Numbered from the stretch's first letter, positions 1 through 7,574 are shown. The stretch: DNA of 17,281 nt from IDS-8 sp965651325 (GCA_965651325.1 CBFGSB010000055.1:1-17281); one strand, 5' to 3'. A program made the numbers and translations. The notes: a model not told the origin generated them from the letters alone.

Positions 1-55
1 CGAGCAGATCTACCAGGAGATCAGTCTCTTACGGAGGTCCGACCCCGACGATGTC
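1..55. repeat. 55-bp direct repeat, copy 1
   Basis: This stretch is identical over 55 bases to 84-138 (period 83 bp) and starts at the window edge, so it may extend further left. Read on the minus strand it holds the same last codons and TAA stop as the lipoprotein gene at 112-1458. An in-frame TAA lies just upstream in the 28-bp spacer, so this copy is not the end of a second intact gene. It looks like a duplicated 3' gene end or a short dispersed repeat. Confidence 0.85.
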
Positions 56-83
56 CGATTAAGGCGGAAATCGGGGGCAAATT

Positions 84-138
84 CGAGCAGATCTACCAGG
101 AGATCAGTCTCTTACGGAGGTCCGACCCCGACGATGTC
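84..138. repeat. 55-bp direct repeat, copy 2
   Basis: This is the second identical copy. It spans the last eight codons and stop of the DUF4397-type lipoprotein plus 28 bp downstream of the stop. The match ends abruptly at position 138, where the copies diverge (C in copy 1, G in copy 2). Confidence 0.85.
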
Positions 139-1458
139 GAGGAGGTTGGGGTCGGGGGTGTCGATGAGGGCGAACTCCGCGATGTCGCCGCCGGTGAGGT
201 CGAGGGTGAGGGGGCCGGCGGCGATGGTTTTTTCGCCGGCGACCGTGACCGTGAGGTCGTAGCTGCCGGGGGCGAGCTGCAGGTAGCCGGTGGAGGTCAG
301 GGTTTTCATGGACCGGAAGCCGGGCGATGCGTCGGCGATGTCGGTGCCGCTCTCCAGCACGTAAATATCGGCTTCCTCGAAATTCGCGGACACGAGCGTG
401 GCCCTGAGCTTCGCAATGCGCGGGACCGGGCGCCGATCGGTAGCGAAGGTGACGAGCTCGAGCTCACCCGGCGGTCCGGCGATGAACGACATCGAACGCG
501 AATTCGCCACGGTCGAGTCTTCCTCGTCGTGCAGGATCGCACCCGGATTCCCGGCTTGCGTGACGGCGTAGGTCGTCGTGCCCGCCGGCACCGCTACGTC
601 CGGGGAGACCTGCCCGAACGCGAGCCCGGACACGATCGGCGCGGCGAAATCGTCATCGGCAACGACATCGATAGCGGCCGTACCGGAAGCGGCGTGGAAG
701 AACTGGCGGGTCGGCGGGAAGCGGCTGTCGCCCAGCCGCCCGGGGGACCCGCCGTTTACGGAGCGCTGCACGACGAGCTGGCTGGTGACCGAGGGGTCTG
801 CATCCAGGATCGTGAACAACAGCGTGGACCGCTCCTCGATCGCCTGTGTGCCCGAGCGGAACAGCACCGCGGCGGGATCGCCCGCCGCCGTCACGGTAAG
901 CACCCAGTCGCCGCTTTCCGCATCGAACGGCGGCAGCATATCGCCGAATGCAAGCGTGCCGCGCGCCTGGCCCGCGGCGGGCGCCGTGCCGGGCGGCGCG
1001 AGGTACACGTCGAGGTCGCCGCTGCCCGGCGCAAGGTGCCCGACCGATGACTGGAACAGCGTTTCGCCTTCTTCGAAGCTGCGCTCCGGCGTCTCCCAGA
1101 CCACGATCGACGGACTATCGACCGTGCCGGTCAATGCAAAGACATAGTCCGTGTCGGGCTGGATGTCGGCCGAGACCGTTGCCAGCCGGCGGGGCGCCGT
1201 GTCGCCCGGAAACCGGATGTCGAAATTGAAGTTGTAGACGAGATCGTCGAACACCTGCGCGGCGGTAATACTCCGGTATGAGAGCGTGCTCAACGAGCGC
1301 TCCTCGATGAGAAAATTCACTTCCGGCGCCGTTGCGATCGCGTGGATGCCGCGGATCGTACCTTCGCCCGTTGCTTCTTCCCGCTGCGTCTCGGTGCAAC
1401 CCGCGAACAGCAACCCGGCCAGACACGAGGTGAGGAGCGCTACCGAGAATTTTTTCAT
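112..1458 (-). CDS. DUF4397-type repeat lipoprotein
   Basis: A predicted 448-residue exported lipoprotein. The chosen ATG gives a K-K n-region, a hydrophobic stretch and Cys21 in the setting LLFAGC. The reading frame is open further upstream, but that part lies in the neighbouring gene and would bury the signal. After Cys21 the protein seems to hold four beta-rich repeats, starting near residues 33, 138, 251 and 350. The last, with ADIYVLESG followed by GSYDLTVTVAG, best resembles DUF4397, a family of cell-surface beta domains without known activity. The start ATG overlaps the TGA of the upstream aldehyde dehydrogenase as ATGA, so translation is probably coupled. The last codons lie in a 55-bp repeat. 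The lipoprotein call is firm; the family call is moderate and the function unknown. Confidence 0.8.
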   Translation of the reverse strand: MKKFSVALLTSCLAGLLFAGCTETQREEATGEGTIRGIHAIATAPEVNFLIEERSLSTLSYRSITAAQVFDDLVYNFNFDIRFPGDTAPRRLATVSADIQPDTDYVFALTGTVDSPSIVVWETPERSFEEGETLFQSSVGHLAPGSGDLDVYLAPPGTAPAAGQARGTLAFGDMLPPFDAESGDWVLTVTAAGDPAAVLFRSGTQAIEERSTLLFTILDADPSVTSQLVVQRSVNGGSPGRLGDSRFPPTRQFFHAASGTAAIDVVADDDFAAPIVSGLAFGQVSPDVAVPAGTTTYAVTQAGNPGAILHDEEDSTVANSRSMSFIAGPPGELELVTFATDRRPVPRIAKLRATLVSANFEEADIYVLESGTDIADASPGFRSMKTLTSTGYLQLAPGSYDLTVTVAGEKTIAAGPLTLDLTGGDIAEFALIDTPDPNLLDIVGVGPP

Positions 1459-2891
1459 GCCTTGGCTGCTTCGTAACCGTAGATCGACTTCACTTCGAGG
1501 AATTCCTCCATGCCGTATGCACCCCATTCGCGGCCGTTGCCGGACTGCTTGTACCCGCCGAACGGCGCCAGCGCATCCAGCGGCGCGCCGTTGATGTGCA
1601 CCATGCCGGTCCTGAGCCTGGCTGCAACCGCGCGCGCGCGCTCGAGGTCCCCCGACGACACATACCCTGACAAGCCGTAAGGCGTATCGTTCGCCAGCCG
1701 CACCGCCTCATCCTCGTCGTCGTAGGGAAGGATGGCGAGCACCGGCCCGAAGATCTCCTCGCGTGCGATGGTCATGTCGCTGGTGACGCCGGAGAACACG
1801 GTCGGCCGCACGAAATACCCTTTCTCCAGCCCCTGCGGCCGCCCGGGACCGCCGGCGACCAGCGTCGCGCCTTCCGCGATGCCTTTCTCGATGAACTGCT
1901 GCACGCGATTCCACTGCGCCTCGGACACCACCGGCCCCATGCGCGTGCTCTCGTCCGTCGGATCTCCGGGAACAGTCGATTCCGCACGTTTCGCGGCGAT
2001 GGCCGCGGCCTCCTCGAGCCGCTCCCGCGGCACCAGCATGCGCGTCGGCGCGTTGCAGGACTGCCCGGCGTTGTCGAAGCAGGCGCTCGCGCCGCGCGCT
2101 ACCGCGCGCTCGAAATCGGCGTCCGCCAGGATGATGTTCGCGGACTTGCCGCCGAGCTCCTGCGCGACCCGCTTCACCGTGGGTGCAGCGTTCTGCGCCA
2201 CGGCGATGCCGGCGCGCGTGGAGCCGGTGAACGACACCATCGCAATATCGGGGTGGGAGGCGAGGGCGCTTCCGACCGTGGCGCCGTCCCCGTTTACGAG
2301 ATTGAACACCCCCGCCGGAACGCCGGCCTCGTGCAGGATCTCGGCGAAGATCATGGCATCGAACGGCGCCAGCTCGCTCGGCTTCAGCACCATCGTGCAG
2401 CCGGCGGCGAGCGCGGGCGCGACCTTGACCGCCACCTGGTTCATCGGCCAGTTCCATGGCGTGATGAGCGCGGCGGGACCGATGGGCTCCTTGAGCACGC
2501 GCGTGGTGCCGATCGTTTCCTCGAAGTCGTAGGTCTTCAACACCTCGATGGCGGCCTTGATATGTTGCGGGCCGCTCGCCGCCTGCGCGTTGCGGGCGAG
2601 CTTCCAGGGCGCGCCCATTTCTTCCATGATGGCCCGGGCTACCTCGTCGTGGCGGCGCGCGAATACCGCGAGGATCGCCTCGAGCAGCTCGATGCGCTCG
2701 GCCGGAGACGTCGCCGCGTAGCTGCCGGCCGCGCGGTTCGCCGCAGCCACCGCGCGGTCCACGTCTTCCGGCCCGCCCAGGCTGATGCGCCCGGCAACCT
2801 CTTCGGTCGCGGGATTGATGACGTCGTGCGGATTCGGGCGGACCGGGTCCACCCACTCGCCGCCGATGTAAAACTGAAGCATCTCGCGCAT
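1455..2891 (-). CDS. NAD(P)-dependent aldehyde dehydrogenase
   Basis: A 478-residue member of the aldehyde dehydrogenase superfamily, of usual length, predicted to oxidise an aldehyde to the acid in the cytoplasm. Visible landmarks are the TPWNWP segment with Asn147, the cofactor-binding KPSE with Lys170, FTGSTRAG at 221-228, the general base Glu245 in ELGGK, the nucleophile Cys279 in GQSCNAPTR, and EEIFGPV with Glu379. The start MREMLQFYIGGEW matches the usual N-terminus of the family; a second ATG lies three codons downstream. The frame stays open far upstream, but that region is antisense to recQ. The gene is divergent from recQ across about 80 bp and overlaps the downstream lipoprotein by four bases. 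The Cys-loop sequence resembles the broad CddD-like branch; the substrate cannot be told from sequence. Confidence 0.95.
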   Translation of the reverse strand: MREMLQFYIGGEWVDPVRPNPHDVINPATEEVAGRISLGGPEDVDRAVAAANRAAGSYAATSPAERIELLEAILAVFARRHDEVARAIMEEMGAPWKLARNAQAASGPQHIKAAIEVLKTYDFEETIGTTRVLKEPIGPAALITPWNWPMNQVAVKVAPALAAGCTMVLKPSELAPFDAMIFAEILHEAGVPAGVFNLVNGDGATVGSALASHPDIAMVSFTGSTRAGIAVAQNAAPTVKRVAQELGGKSANIILADADFERAVARGASACFDNAGQSCNAPTRMLVPRERLEEAAAIAAKRAESTVPGDPTDESTRMGPVVSEAQWNRVQQFIEKGIAEGATLVAGGPGRPQGLEKGYFVRPTVFSGVTSDMTIAREEIFGPVLAILPYDDEDEAVRLANDTPYGLSGYVSSGDLERARAVAARLRTGMVHINGAPLDALAPFGGYKQSGNGREWGAYGMEEFLEVKSIYGYEAAKA

Positions 2892-2935
2892 TTGGTCTTC
2901 CCTCGAACGAAGCCGCGAATGATAACGTAAACCCG

Positions 2936-2941
2936 TATGAT
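2936..2941 (+). promoter_or_regulatory. possible sigma-70 -10 box for recQ
   Basis: TATGAT is a good -10 hexamer, but no clear -35 lies 16-18 bp upstream. If real, transcription would start near 2947, which excludes the ATGs at 2937 and 2940 and favours the one at 2973. No sigma-54 element was found in this ALDH/recQ spacer on either strand. Confidence 0.25.
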
Positions 2942-2972
2942 GCGTGGAAGCCGGCAGGGGGTGGGAACGATC

Positions 2973-4817
2973 ATGGATGGAGTGCGTGAGGCGGCGGCCG
3001 AGGAGGCCTCTGACCCGCGGCGGGTGCTGCGCGCCGTTTTCGGCTTCGACAGCTTCCGCGACAACCAGGAGGAGGCGATCCGGGCCGCCCTCGCCGGACG
3101 GGACTCCCTGGTCCTGATGCCGACCGGCGGCGGCAAGTCCCTGTGCTACCAGGTCCCGGCGCTGCTGCGCGAGGGCACGGCGCTCGTGATCTCGCCGCTG
3201 ATCGCCCTGATGCAGGACCAGGTCAGCGCCCTGCACGAGCTCGGGATCGAGGCGGCCTTCCTCAATTCGAGCCTCACGCCAGAGGGGCAGCGGGCGATCG
3301 TCGCGCGGTTGCGCGCGGGCAACATAAAGCTTTTGTACGTTGCGCCGGAGCGCGTCGTGCAACCGGCCACGCAGGCGCTGCTGCAATCGGTCGGCCTGTC
3401 GATCATCGCCATCGACGAAGCGCATTGCGTCTCGCAATGGGGTCACGACTTCCGCCAGGACTACCTCGCCCTCGACGGCCTGGGAGAGCTCTTTCCCGGC
3501 GTTCCGCGCATGGCGCTGACGGCCACCGCCACGCCGCGCACGCGCCGCGAGATCGTGGAGCGCCTCGCGCTGGATGACCCCCAGGTGTTCGTCAGCAGCT
3601 TCGACCGGCCGAACATTCGCTACTCCGTCCAGCCGAAGACGGATGCTCGCCGCCAGTTGCTGCGTTTCCTCGCCGGGCGCGAGGGCCAGGCGGGCATCGT
3701 CTACTGCCTCACCCGCAAGAAGGTCGAGACGACCGTCGAATGGCTGAATGCCGAGGGCTTCACGGCACTGCCGTACCACGCCGGGTTGTCCGCGCAGACC
3801 CGCGAGGCGAACCAGCGCCGCTTCTTGAGCGACGACCCGCTCATCGTGGTGGCCACGATCGCCTTCGGCATGGGCATCGACAAGCCGGATGTGCGTTTCG
3901 TGGCGCATCTCGACCTCCCCAAGAGCCTCGAGTCCTATTACCAGGAAACCGGCCGCGCCGGCCGCGACGGCAAGCCGGCAGACGCGTGGATGACCTACGG
4001 CCTGCAGGACGTCGTGCGGCTGCGCCAGATCGCGGAGGAGTCGACCGCCGAGGAACAATACAAGCGCCACGAACGCCAGAAGCTCGATGCGCTGCTCGGC
4101 TGGTGCGAGGCGGCGTCCTGCCGCCGCCAGCCGCTGCTCGAGTACTTCGGCGACAGCCTCGCGCCCGGCCGCGAGCAGTGCGGGAACTGCGACGTCTGCC
4201 TTGACCCGCCGCAAACCGTCGACGGCACGGAAGCCGCGCAGAAACTCCTGTCCGCGGTGTACCGCAGCGGCCAGCGCTTCGGCGCGGCACACGTCGTCGA
4301 CATCCTGCTGGGCAAGAGCACGGACAAGGTCCTGCAGAACCGCCACGATAGCCTCTCGGTATTCGGCATCGGCACGGAGCTGGACGCAGGCGGCTGGCGT
4401 TCCGCGATCCGCCAACTCGTCGTGCAGGGCCACCTGCGTGTCGACCCGGAGCGCTACGGCGCGCTGGTGTTGACCCCGTCGAGCCGCGGGGTGCTGCGCG
4501 GCGAGACGCCGATTCGCCTGCGCGAGGAACCGCCGACCGCCCGTGCCACGCCGCGCACGAAAAAAGCACGCACTACCCTGGCTGCGGTCCCCGAGGCCGA
4601 TCGCGCCCTCTGGGATGCTTTGCGCGCCTGCCGCCGCGATCTCGCTGCCGCTCACAACGTGCCGCCGTATGTCATCTTCCACGACTCGACCCTGCTGCAG
4701 ATGATCGAACGCCGCCCCCGCGATGCCACGGAGCTGCTCGAGCTCAACGGTGTCGGCCAGGCGAAGCTGGAGCGCTACGGCGAGCAGTTCCTGGAGGTCC
4801 TTCGCGAAGGCGCCTAG
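2973..4817 (+). CDS. recQ: ATP-dependent DNA helicase RecQ
   Basis: A full-length 614-residue 3'-5' DNA helicase for recombination and fork repair. The N-terminal core shows Walker A TGGGKS (51-56), DEAH (148-151), TAT (184-186), FGMGIDKPDV (298-307) and motif VI QETGRAGRDG (324-333). The zinc-binding part has Cys383, Cys403, Cys406 and Cys409, spaced as in Escherichia coli RecQ. A winged-helix RQC region follows (about 415-510), then a basic linker and an HRDC domain (about 540-610, with LNGVGQAKLERYG). I chose the ATG at 2973 because a G-rich Shine-Dalgarno-like stretch precedes it; in-frame ATGs at 2937 and 2940 have none. It stands alone between a divergent gene and hsp20. Confidence 0.96.
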   Translation: MDGVREAAAEEASDPRRVLRAVFGFDSFRDNQEEAIRAALAGRDSLVLMPTGGGKSLCYQVPALLREGTALVISPLIALMQDQVSALHELGIEAAFLNSSLTPEGQRAIVARLRAGNIKLLYVAPERVVQPATQALLQSVGLSIIAIDEAHCVSQWGHDFRQDYLALDGLGELFPGVPRMALTATATPRTRREIVERLALDDPQVFVSSFDRPNIRYSVQPKTDARRQLLRFLAGREGQAGIVYCLTRKKVETTVEWLNAEGFTALPYHAGLSAQTREANQRRFLSDDPLIVVATIAFGMGIDKPDVRFVAHLDLPKSLESYYQETGRAGRDGKPADAWMTYGLQDVVRLRQIAEESTAEEQYKRHERQKLDALLGWCEAASCRRQPLLEYFGDSLAPGREQCGNCDVCLDPPQTVDGTEAAQKLLSAVYRSGQRFGAAHVVDILLGKSTDKVLQNRHDSLSVFGIGTELDAGGWRSAIRQLVVQGHLRVDPERYGALVLTPSSRGVLRGETPIRLREEPPTARATPRTKKARTTLAAVPEADRALWDALRACRRDLAAAHNVPPYVIFHDSTLLQMIERRPRDATELLELNGVGQAKLERYGEQFLEVLREGA

Positions 4818-4896
4818 CAGGCCGTCCGCGCGGGTAGCGGCAGCAAATCCCCGACACGACCCGAGAGCCCGGACCCGCGCCGCAACCCGGGCAGCG

Positions 4897-4912
4897 TGGC
4901 GCGGAATTTGCT
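4897..4912 (+). promoter_or_regulatory. sigma-54 (-24/-12) promoter of hsp20
   Basis: TGGCGCGGAATTTGCT has GG at 4898-4899 and GC at 4910-4911 with exactly 10 bases between. It differs from TGGCACG-N4-TTGCW at one fixed base. The implied +1 is about 4923, 32 nt before the hsp20 ATG. Sigma-54 promoters need an enhancer-binding ATPase, which is not in this window. A 12-bp palindrome (4799-4810) lies about 90-100 bp upstream. Confidence 0.82.
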
Positions 4913-4922
4913 TGGTTACGGG

Positions 4923-4946
4923 CTCCCTTGATCCGTGAACCGGGAG
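4923..4946 (+). promoter_or_regulatory. candidate Shine-Dalgarno-masking hairpin in hsp20 leader
   Basis: CTCCC at 4923-4927 can pair with GGGAG at 4942-4946, which overlaps the Shine-Dalgarno sequence GGGAGG (4942-4947). Two weak inner U-A pairs are also possible. Small heat shock genes often carry RNA thermometers that hide the ribosome-binding site, so this hairpin may add heat control at translation. The predicted transcription start falls on the first base of the stem, so a start only 2-3 nt later would weaken the structure. Confidence 0.35.
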
Positions 4947-4954
4947 GAATCGAA

Positions 4955-5545
4955 ATGGCACGCATCACCCGTTATACCCCGTCGCAGCTCATGCCGCTCG
5001 GTAGCCGCGATGAAGACGACTTCCTGGCGTGGCCGATGGCACGGCTGCACCAGCAGATGAACCGCTTGTTCAGCGATGCGTTTCGCGGGCTGGAGCAAGG
5101 CGACGACGACAACCGCCAAAACTGGATGTTCAGCCCGGTCGTCGACGTCGAGCAGCATGACAAGGCGTACGAGATCAGCGTCGAACTGCCCGGCGTAGTC
5201 GCGGAGGACGTAAACGTCGAGTGCACGGACGACCTGCTGGTCGTCTCCGGCTCGAAGGAACGCAAGCAGACCCGCGGCGAAGGTGAGAACCGGCGCTCCG
5301 AGCGGGTTTACGGCAGCTTCCGCCGGTCGTTCCGCCTACCCGATGACGCGCTGCGCGAAAACATCGAAGCGCGTTTCAGCGACGGAGTGCTGACGGTATC
5401 GATCCCGCGCGACGCCGCGCGGCAGCGGGAATCGACCCGCCGCATCGAGGTGCAGCGCGGCGCGCCGAAGGCGGAAGCACAAGAAGAGCAGCAGCAGTCG
5501 CCGGCCGCGAAGGAGGACCCGCAGCGCCCGTCCGCCACGCACTGA
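4955..5545 (+). CDS. hsp20: Hsp20 small heat shock protein
   Basis: A 196-residue cytoplasmic holdase chaperone of the alpha-crystallin/Hsp20 family, which binds unfolding proteins without ATP. An N-terminal region (1-60, with MARLHQQMNRLFSDAF) precedes the alpha-crystallin domain (about 60-155), which has the typical ELPGVVAEDVNVE strand-loop and GVLTVSIP at 144-151. The C-terminal IEV (164-166) matches the I-x-I/V assembly motif. A Gln/Glu-rich tail (170-196) is longer than usual. The ATG at 4955 follows GGGAGG; an in-frame TTG at 4928 lies only five bases after the predicted transcription start and is rejected. The gene has its own sigma-54 promoter, unusual for a heat shock gene. Confidence 0.95.
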   Translation: MARITRYTPSQLMPLGSRDEDDFLAWPMARLHQQMNRLFSDAFRGLEQGDDDNRQNWMFSPVVDVEQHDKAYEISVELPGVVAEDVNVECTDDLLVVSGSKERKQTRGEGENRRSERVYGSFRRSFRLPDDALRENIEARFSDGVLTVSIPRDAARQRESTRRIEVQRGAPKAEAQEEQQQSPAAKEDPQRPSATH

Positions 5546-5643
5546 GGCATCCCCGGAAGCGCGCCGGTCCGCACAATCGCCGATGCGCGGTTTTGCCGGC
5601 AATCCCGCGTGGTGCGTAGTGCGCGACCAGCGCGAAAGGGTGG

Positions 5644-5665
5644 GGCGCGCCTTTCCGGGCGCGCC
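5644..5665. other. perfect GGCGCGCC hairpin between hsp20 and sodC
   Basis: Two GGCGCGCC octamers separated by six bases (TTTCCG) form an 8-bp all-GC stem. No run of T follows on either side, so an intrinsic terminator is doubtful. It could still limit read-through from hsp20. It lies about 30-50 bp upstream of the -24 element of sodC. Confidence 0.4.
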
Positions 5666-5691
5666 GACGGGTGGTTCTTGCGGCCGGCGGC

Positions 5692-5707
5692 TGGCATGAT
5701 AGTTGCA
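5692..5707 (+). promoter_or_regulatory. sigma-54 (-24/-12) promoter of sodC
   Basis: TGGCATGATAGTTGCA has GG at 5693-5694, GC at 5705-5706 and the exact 10-base gap. Only one base (T for C at the sixth position) departs from TGGCACG-N4-TTGCA. The implied +1 near 5718 gives a 30-nt leader. A 10-bp palindrome TTGCCGGCAA (5593-5602) lies 91-100 bp upstream of the -24 GG and is a candidate activator site. Confidence 0.88.
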
Positions 5708-5747
5708 GAATTCCCTCTCGAATCCGCAACCTACACAGAGACTACCC

Positions 5748-6416
5748 ATGAGAATGCTGCTTTTTGCCTTACCCGCCTTCTGCCTGGTGTTTGCCGCCTG
5801 CCAGCCCGGCGAGCAGGAGCCGCCAGGCGACCCCGGCGCCGCCGCCGAGGCGATGCCCGCCGGGCCGGGGTCGGAAGACGCCGACCCGGCCGACACCGGC
5901 GATCCCGCCCAACCGGCCGCGGAGGCGGCCACAGCGCCGGCCGAATACGCCGAGGCCGAGATCCTGCCCACCGAGGGACAGACCACCGGCGGCCTGATCA
6001 AGCTCACGCGCACCGCTGACGGGGTCAGCATCGAAGGCACCGTAACCGGCCTCGAGCCCGGCCTGCACGGGTTCCATATCCACGAGAACGGCGATTGCAG
6101 CGCTCCCGACGCGTCGTCGGCCGGGGGCCACTTCGAGCCTGCCGACGACCCGCACGGCGCACCGGACGACCCGCCGGACCAGCATCACCTCGGTGATTTC
6201 GGCAACATCACCGCCGGCGACAACGGCGAAGCCGAGGTCAACATCACGGATCCCGAGCTCAGCATGACCGGGCCGGATACGATCATCGGCAAAGCCATCA
6301 TCGTGCACGCGGGGAAAGACGACCTCGTGTCGCAGCCTTCCGGTAATGCGGGCGCGCGCGTCGGCTGCGGCGTGATCCGTGCGCTGGAAGTGGCGGAGTC
6401 GTCGACGACCCTCTAA
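5748..6416 (+). CDS. sodC: Cu/Zn superoxide dismutase, lipoprotein type
   Basis: A 222-residue enzyme that converts superoxide to oxygen and hydrogen peroxide in the envelope. It begins with a lipoprotein signal (Cys18 in LVFAAC), then a low-complexity Pro/Ala/Asp/Glu linker (about 19-68), then the SOD domain. All metal ligands are seen: His110, His112 and His187 for copper, bridging His128, and His136, His147 and Asp150 for zinc. Cys117 and Cys207 are placed for the usual disulfide, and Arg204 is the active-site arginine. The ATG at 5748 is chosen; an in-frame start at 5703 falls inside the sigma-54 element. The stop codon overlaps that of the convergent AsmA-like gene within CTAA. Confidence 0.95.
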   Translation: MRMLLFALPAFCLVFAACQPGEQEPPGDPGAAAEAMPAGPGSEDADPADTGDPAQPAAEAATAPAEYAEAEILPTEGQTTGGLIKLTRTADGVSIEGTVTGLEPGLHGFHIHENGDCSAPDASSAGGHFEPADDPHGAPDDPPDQHHLGDFGNITAGDNGEAEVNITDPELSMTGPDTIIGKAIIVHAGKDDLVSQPSGNAGARVGCGVIRALEVAESSTTL

Positions 6417-7165
6417 GGTGGCGGTTCTTCGGAGTCGCCCTGATCCAGCCGGTCGAGCAGTCCCTCGGCAATGTCCCGCTCCGTTTCGCCGAGGCGTTCC
6501 TTGAGCGCGTCGGTCACGCCGGCCCGGGCGGCGGCTTCGAGCGCCATGCCGATGATCGGGGTGAGCAACTGCTGGGTAACGGACGCCGCGGTCGCGCCGT
6601 TCGTGGCGCGGCCGATATCCGTCAACACGATCTCCGGCATGCTCACCTCGCGCCTTTCGCCAAGCTGCGGCAGGAGCAGCGTGGCATGCGCATCCGCCAG
6701 CTCGAAGCGCTCGATGACGAGCTTCCTGCCGCCCGCCTCCGGTTCGGCCCTGCCGGTAGTGAGCCGCTGCACCGACTCCAGGATGGTTTCGAGATTGTTG
6801 CGCATCCCCTCCTGCTCGACCAGGAGCCGTGCTCCCTCCACCCGCACGCGTTCGATGACGAGCGGATCGGCGGTAACGCCGCGCGGATCCAGCTCGATCG
6901 CGAAGTCCTCGAGCGAGATCGCGGGCTCTTCGGAGAAGCCGTCGGGGTTCGCGACAGCCAGGCTCGAAATTCCGGCGGTGCCGTCCTGCAGGTCGATGGA
7001 TACCGACCCGACGGCGACATCGGTCTGCGTGGCGTGCGAGCCCTCCCGCTCGATGATCCCGGCGACGAGGCTGTCGAGGTTGCGATACAGGAACCACACG
7101 CCGCCGACGACGAGCAGCAACAGGGCGACCGCGGCGCCTGACAGAACCTTGCTGGTCTGCTTCAT
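6413..7165 (-). CDS. AsmA-like periplasmic protein, single membrane anchor
   Basis: A 250-residue protein with one N-terminal membrane segment (about 8-26) and a periplasmic body. The stretch from about 50 to 115 (VGSVSIDLQDG, LAVANPDGF, DPLVIERVRVEGARLLVE) has the 'strand, element, ERVRVEGA' pattern of AsmA/DUF748-like proteins, linked to outer-membrane lipid homeostasis. It is far shorter than classical AsmA. The C-terminal third is predicted helical and ends in an acidic, proline-rich tail. It starts 11 bp after the small exported protein gene and probably shares its sigma-54 promoter. Its stop shares bases with the convergent sodC stop. The family call is by pattern only. Confidence 0.75.
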   Translation of the reverse strand: MKQTSKVLSGAAVALLLLVVGGVWFLYRNLDSLVAGIIEREGSHATQTDVAVGSVSIDLQDGTAGISSLAVANPDGFSEEPAISLEDFAIELDPRGVTADPLVIERVRVEGARLLVEQEGMRNNLETILESVQRLTTGRAEPEAGGRKLVIERFELADAHATLLLPQLGERREVSMPEIVLTDIGRATNGATAASVTQQLLTPIIGMALEAAARAGVTDALKERLGETERDIAEGLLDRLDQGDSEEPPP

Positions 7166-7176
7166 GGTTGCGATGG

Positions 7177-7461
7177 TCAGTCGCGAGCGTCGCCCGTCCC
7201 GGCGGTAGTGGTCTCCGCTGCCGGCAACTGTTCGCTCAGCTCGGCCAGCCGGCGGGCGCAAAGCGCTTCATCCCGCAACTCGGAGAGTTCTTCCAGCTGC
7301 CGTGACAGCTCCGCGTACTGTTCGGGATTGTCGGCGGCGAGGGAGGATTCGTAGAGGCGCCGCTCGAAATCCTGTAGTTGCTCGCGGCAACTCGCCGCGC
7401 TGGTGGCAGCGGACGAGGCCAGGAGCGCCAGGCCGGCGGCGAGCAGCGTTAGTGTGCGCAT
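7177..7461 (-). CDS. small exported helical protein, unknown function
   Basis: A 94-residue protein with a clear Sec signal peptide (1 to about 22, cleavage near ATSA). The mature part is a charged, Glu/Leu/Arg-rich amphipathic helix region with just two cysteines (Cys25 and Cys68), which suggests a disulfide-tied helical hairpin in the periplasm. GAGG lies about nine bases before the ATG. It is the first gene of a two-gene unit with the AsmA-like protein and has a sigma-54 promoter with a 25-nt leader. I do not recognise a named family. Confidence 0.78.
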   Translation of the reverse strand: MRTLTLLAAGLALLASSAATSAASCREQLQDFERRLYESSLAADNPEQYAELSRQLEELSELRDEALCARRLAELSEQLPAAETTTAGTGDARD

Positions 7462-7496
7462 GAGGCAGGTCCTCGGTTGCGGGGGCGCGATAGAGC

Positions 7497-7512
7497 TGCA
7501 ATATCGATGCCA
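7497..7512 (-). promoter_or_regulatory. sigma-54 (-24/-12) promoter of the 7461/AsmA-like unit
   Basis: On the minus strand the sequence reads TGGCATCGATATTGCA, with GG at 7511-7510 and GC at 7499-7498, ten bases apart. TGGCA and TTGCA are both perfect. The implied +1 is about 7486, 25 nt before the ATG. An inverted repeat GGTCC-N5-GGACC (7598-7612) is centred about 94 bp upstream of the -24 element. Confidence 0.83.
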
Positions 7513-7574
7513 ACGACAAGGCGCGCGGGATTGCGGGCCCGCCGCAGTCTCTGGGCTCCCGGCCCGACCCGGCT

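Noticed and set aside
4928..4954. Upstream TTG start for hsp20
   Set aside because: It is five bases after the implied transcription start with no room for a ribosome-binding site, whereas the ATG at 4955 follows GGGAGG.
2892..4961. Very long open frame on the minus strand continuous with the aldehyde dehydrogenase
   Set aside because: It lies antisense to recQ, is rich in Arg, Ala and Val as expected from the opposite strand of a GC-rich gene, and has no domain. The enzyme's own N-terminus starts at 2891.
5644..5665. GGCGCGCC hairpin as an intrinsic terminator
   Set aside because: The stem is strong but no T-run follows on either strand; it is kept only as a hairpin.
5703..5747. Upstream start for sodC
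   Set aside because: It lies inside the -12 element and would put a non-hydrophobic extension before the lipoprotein signal.
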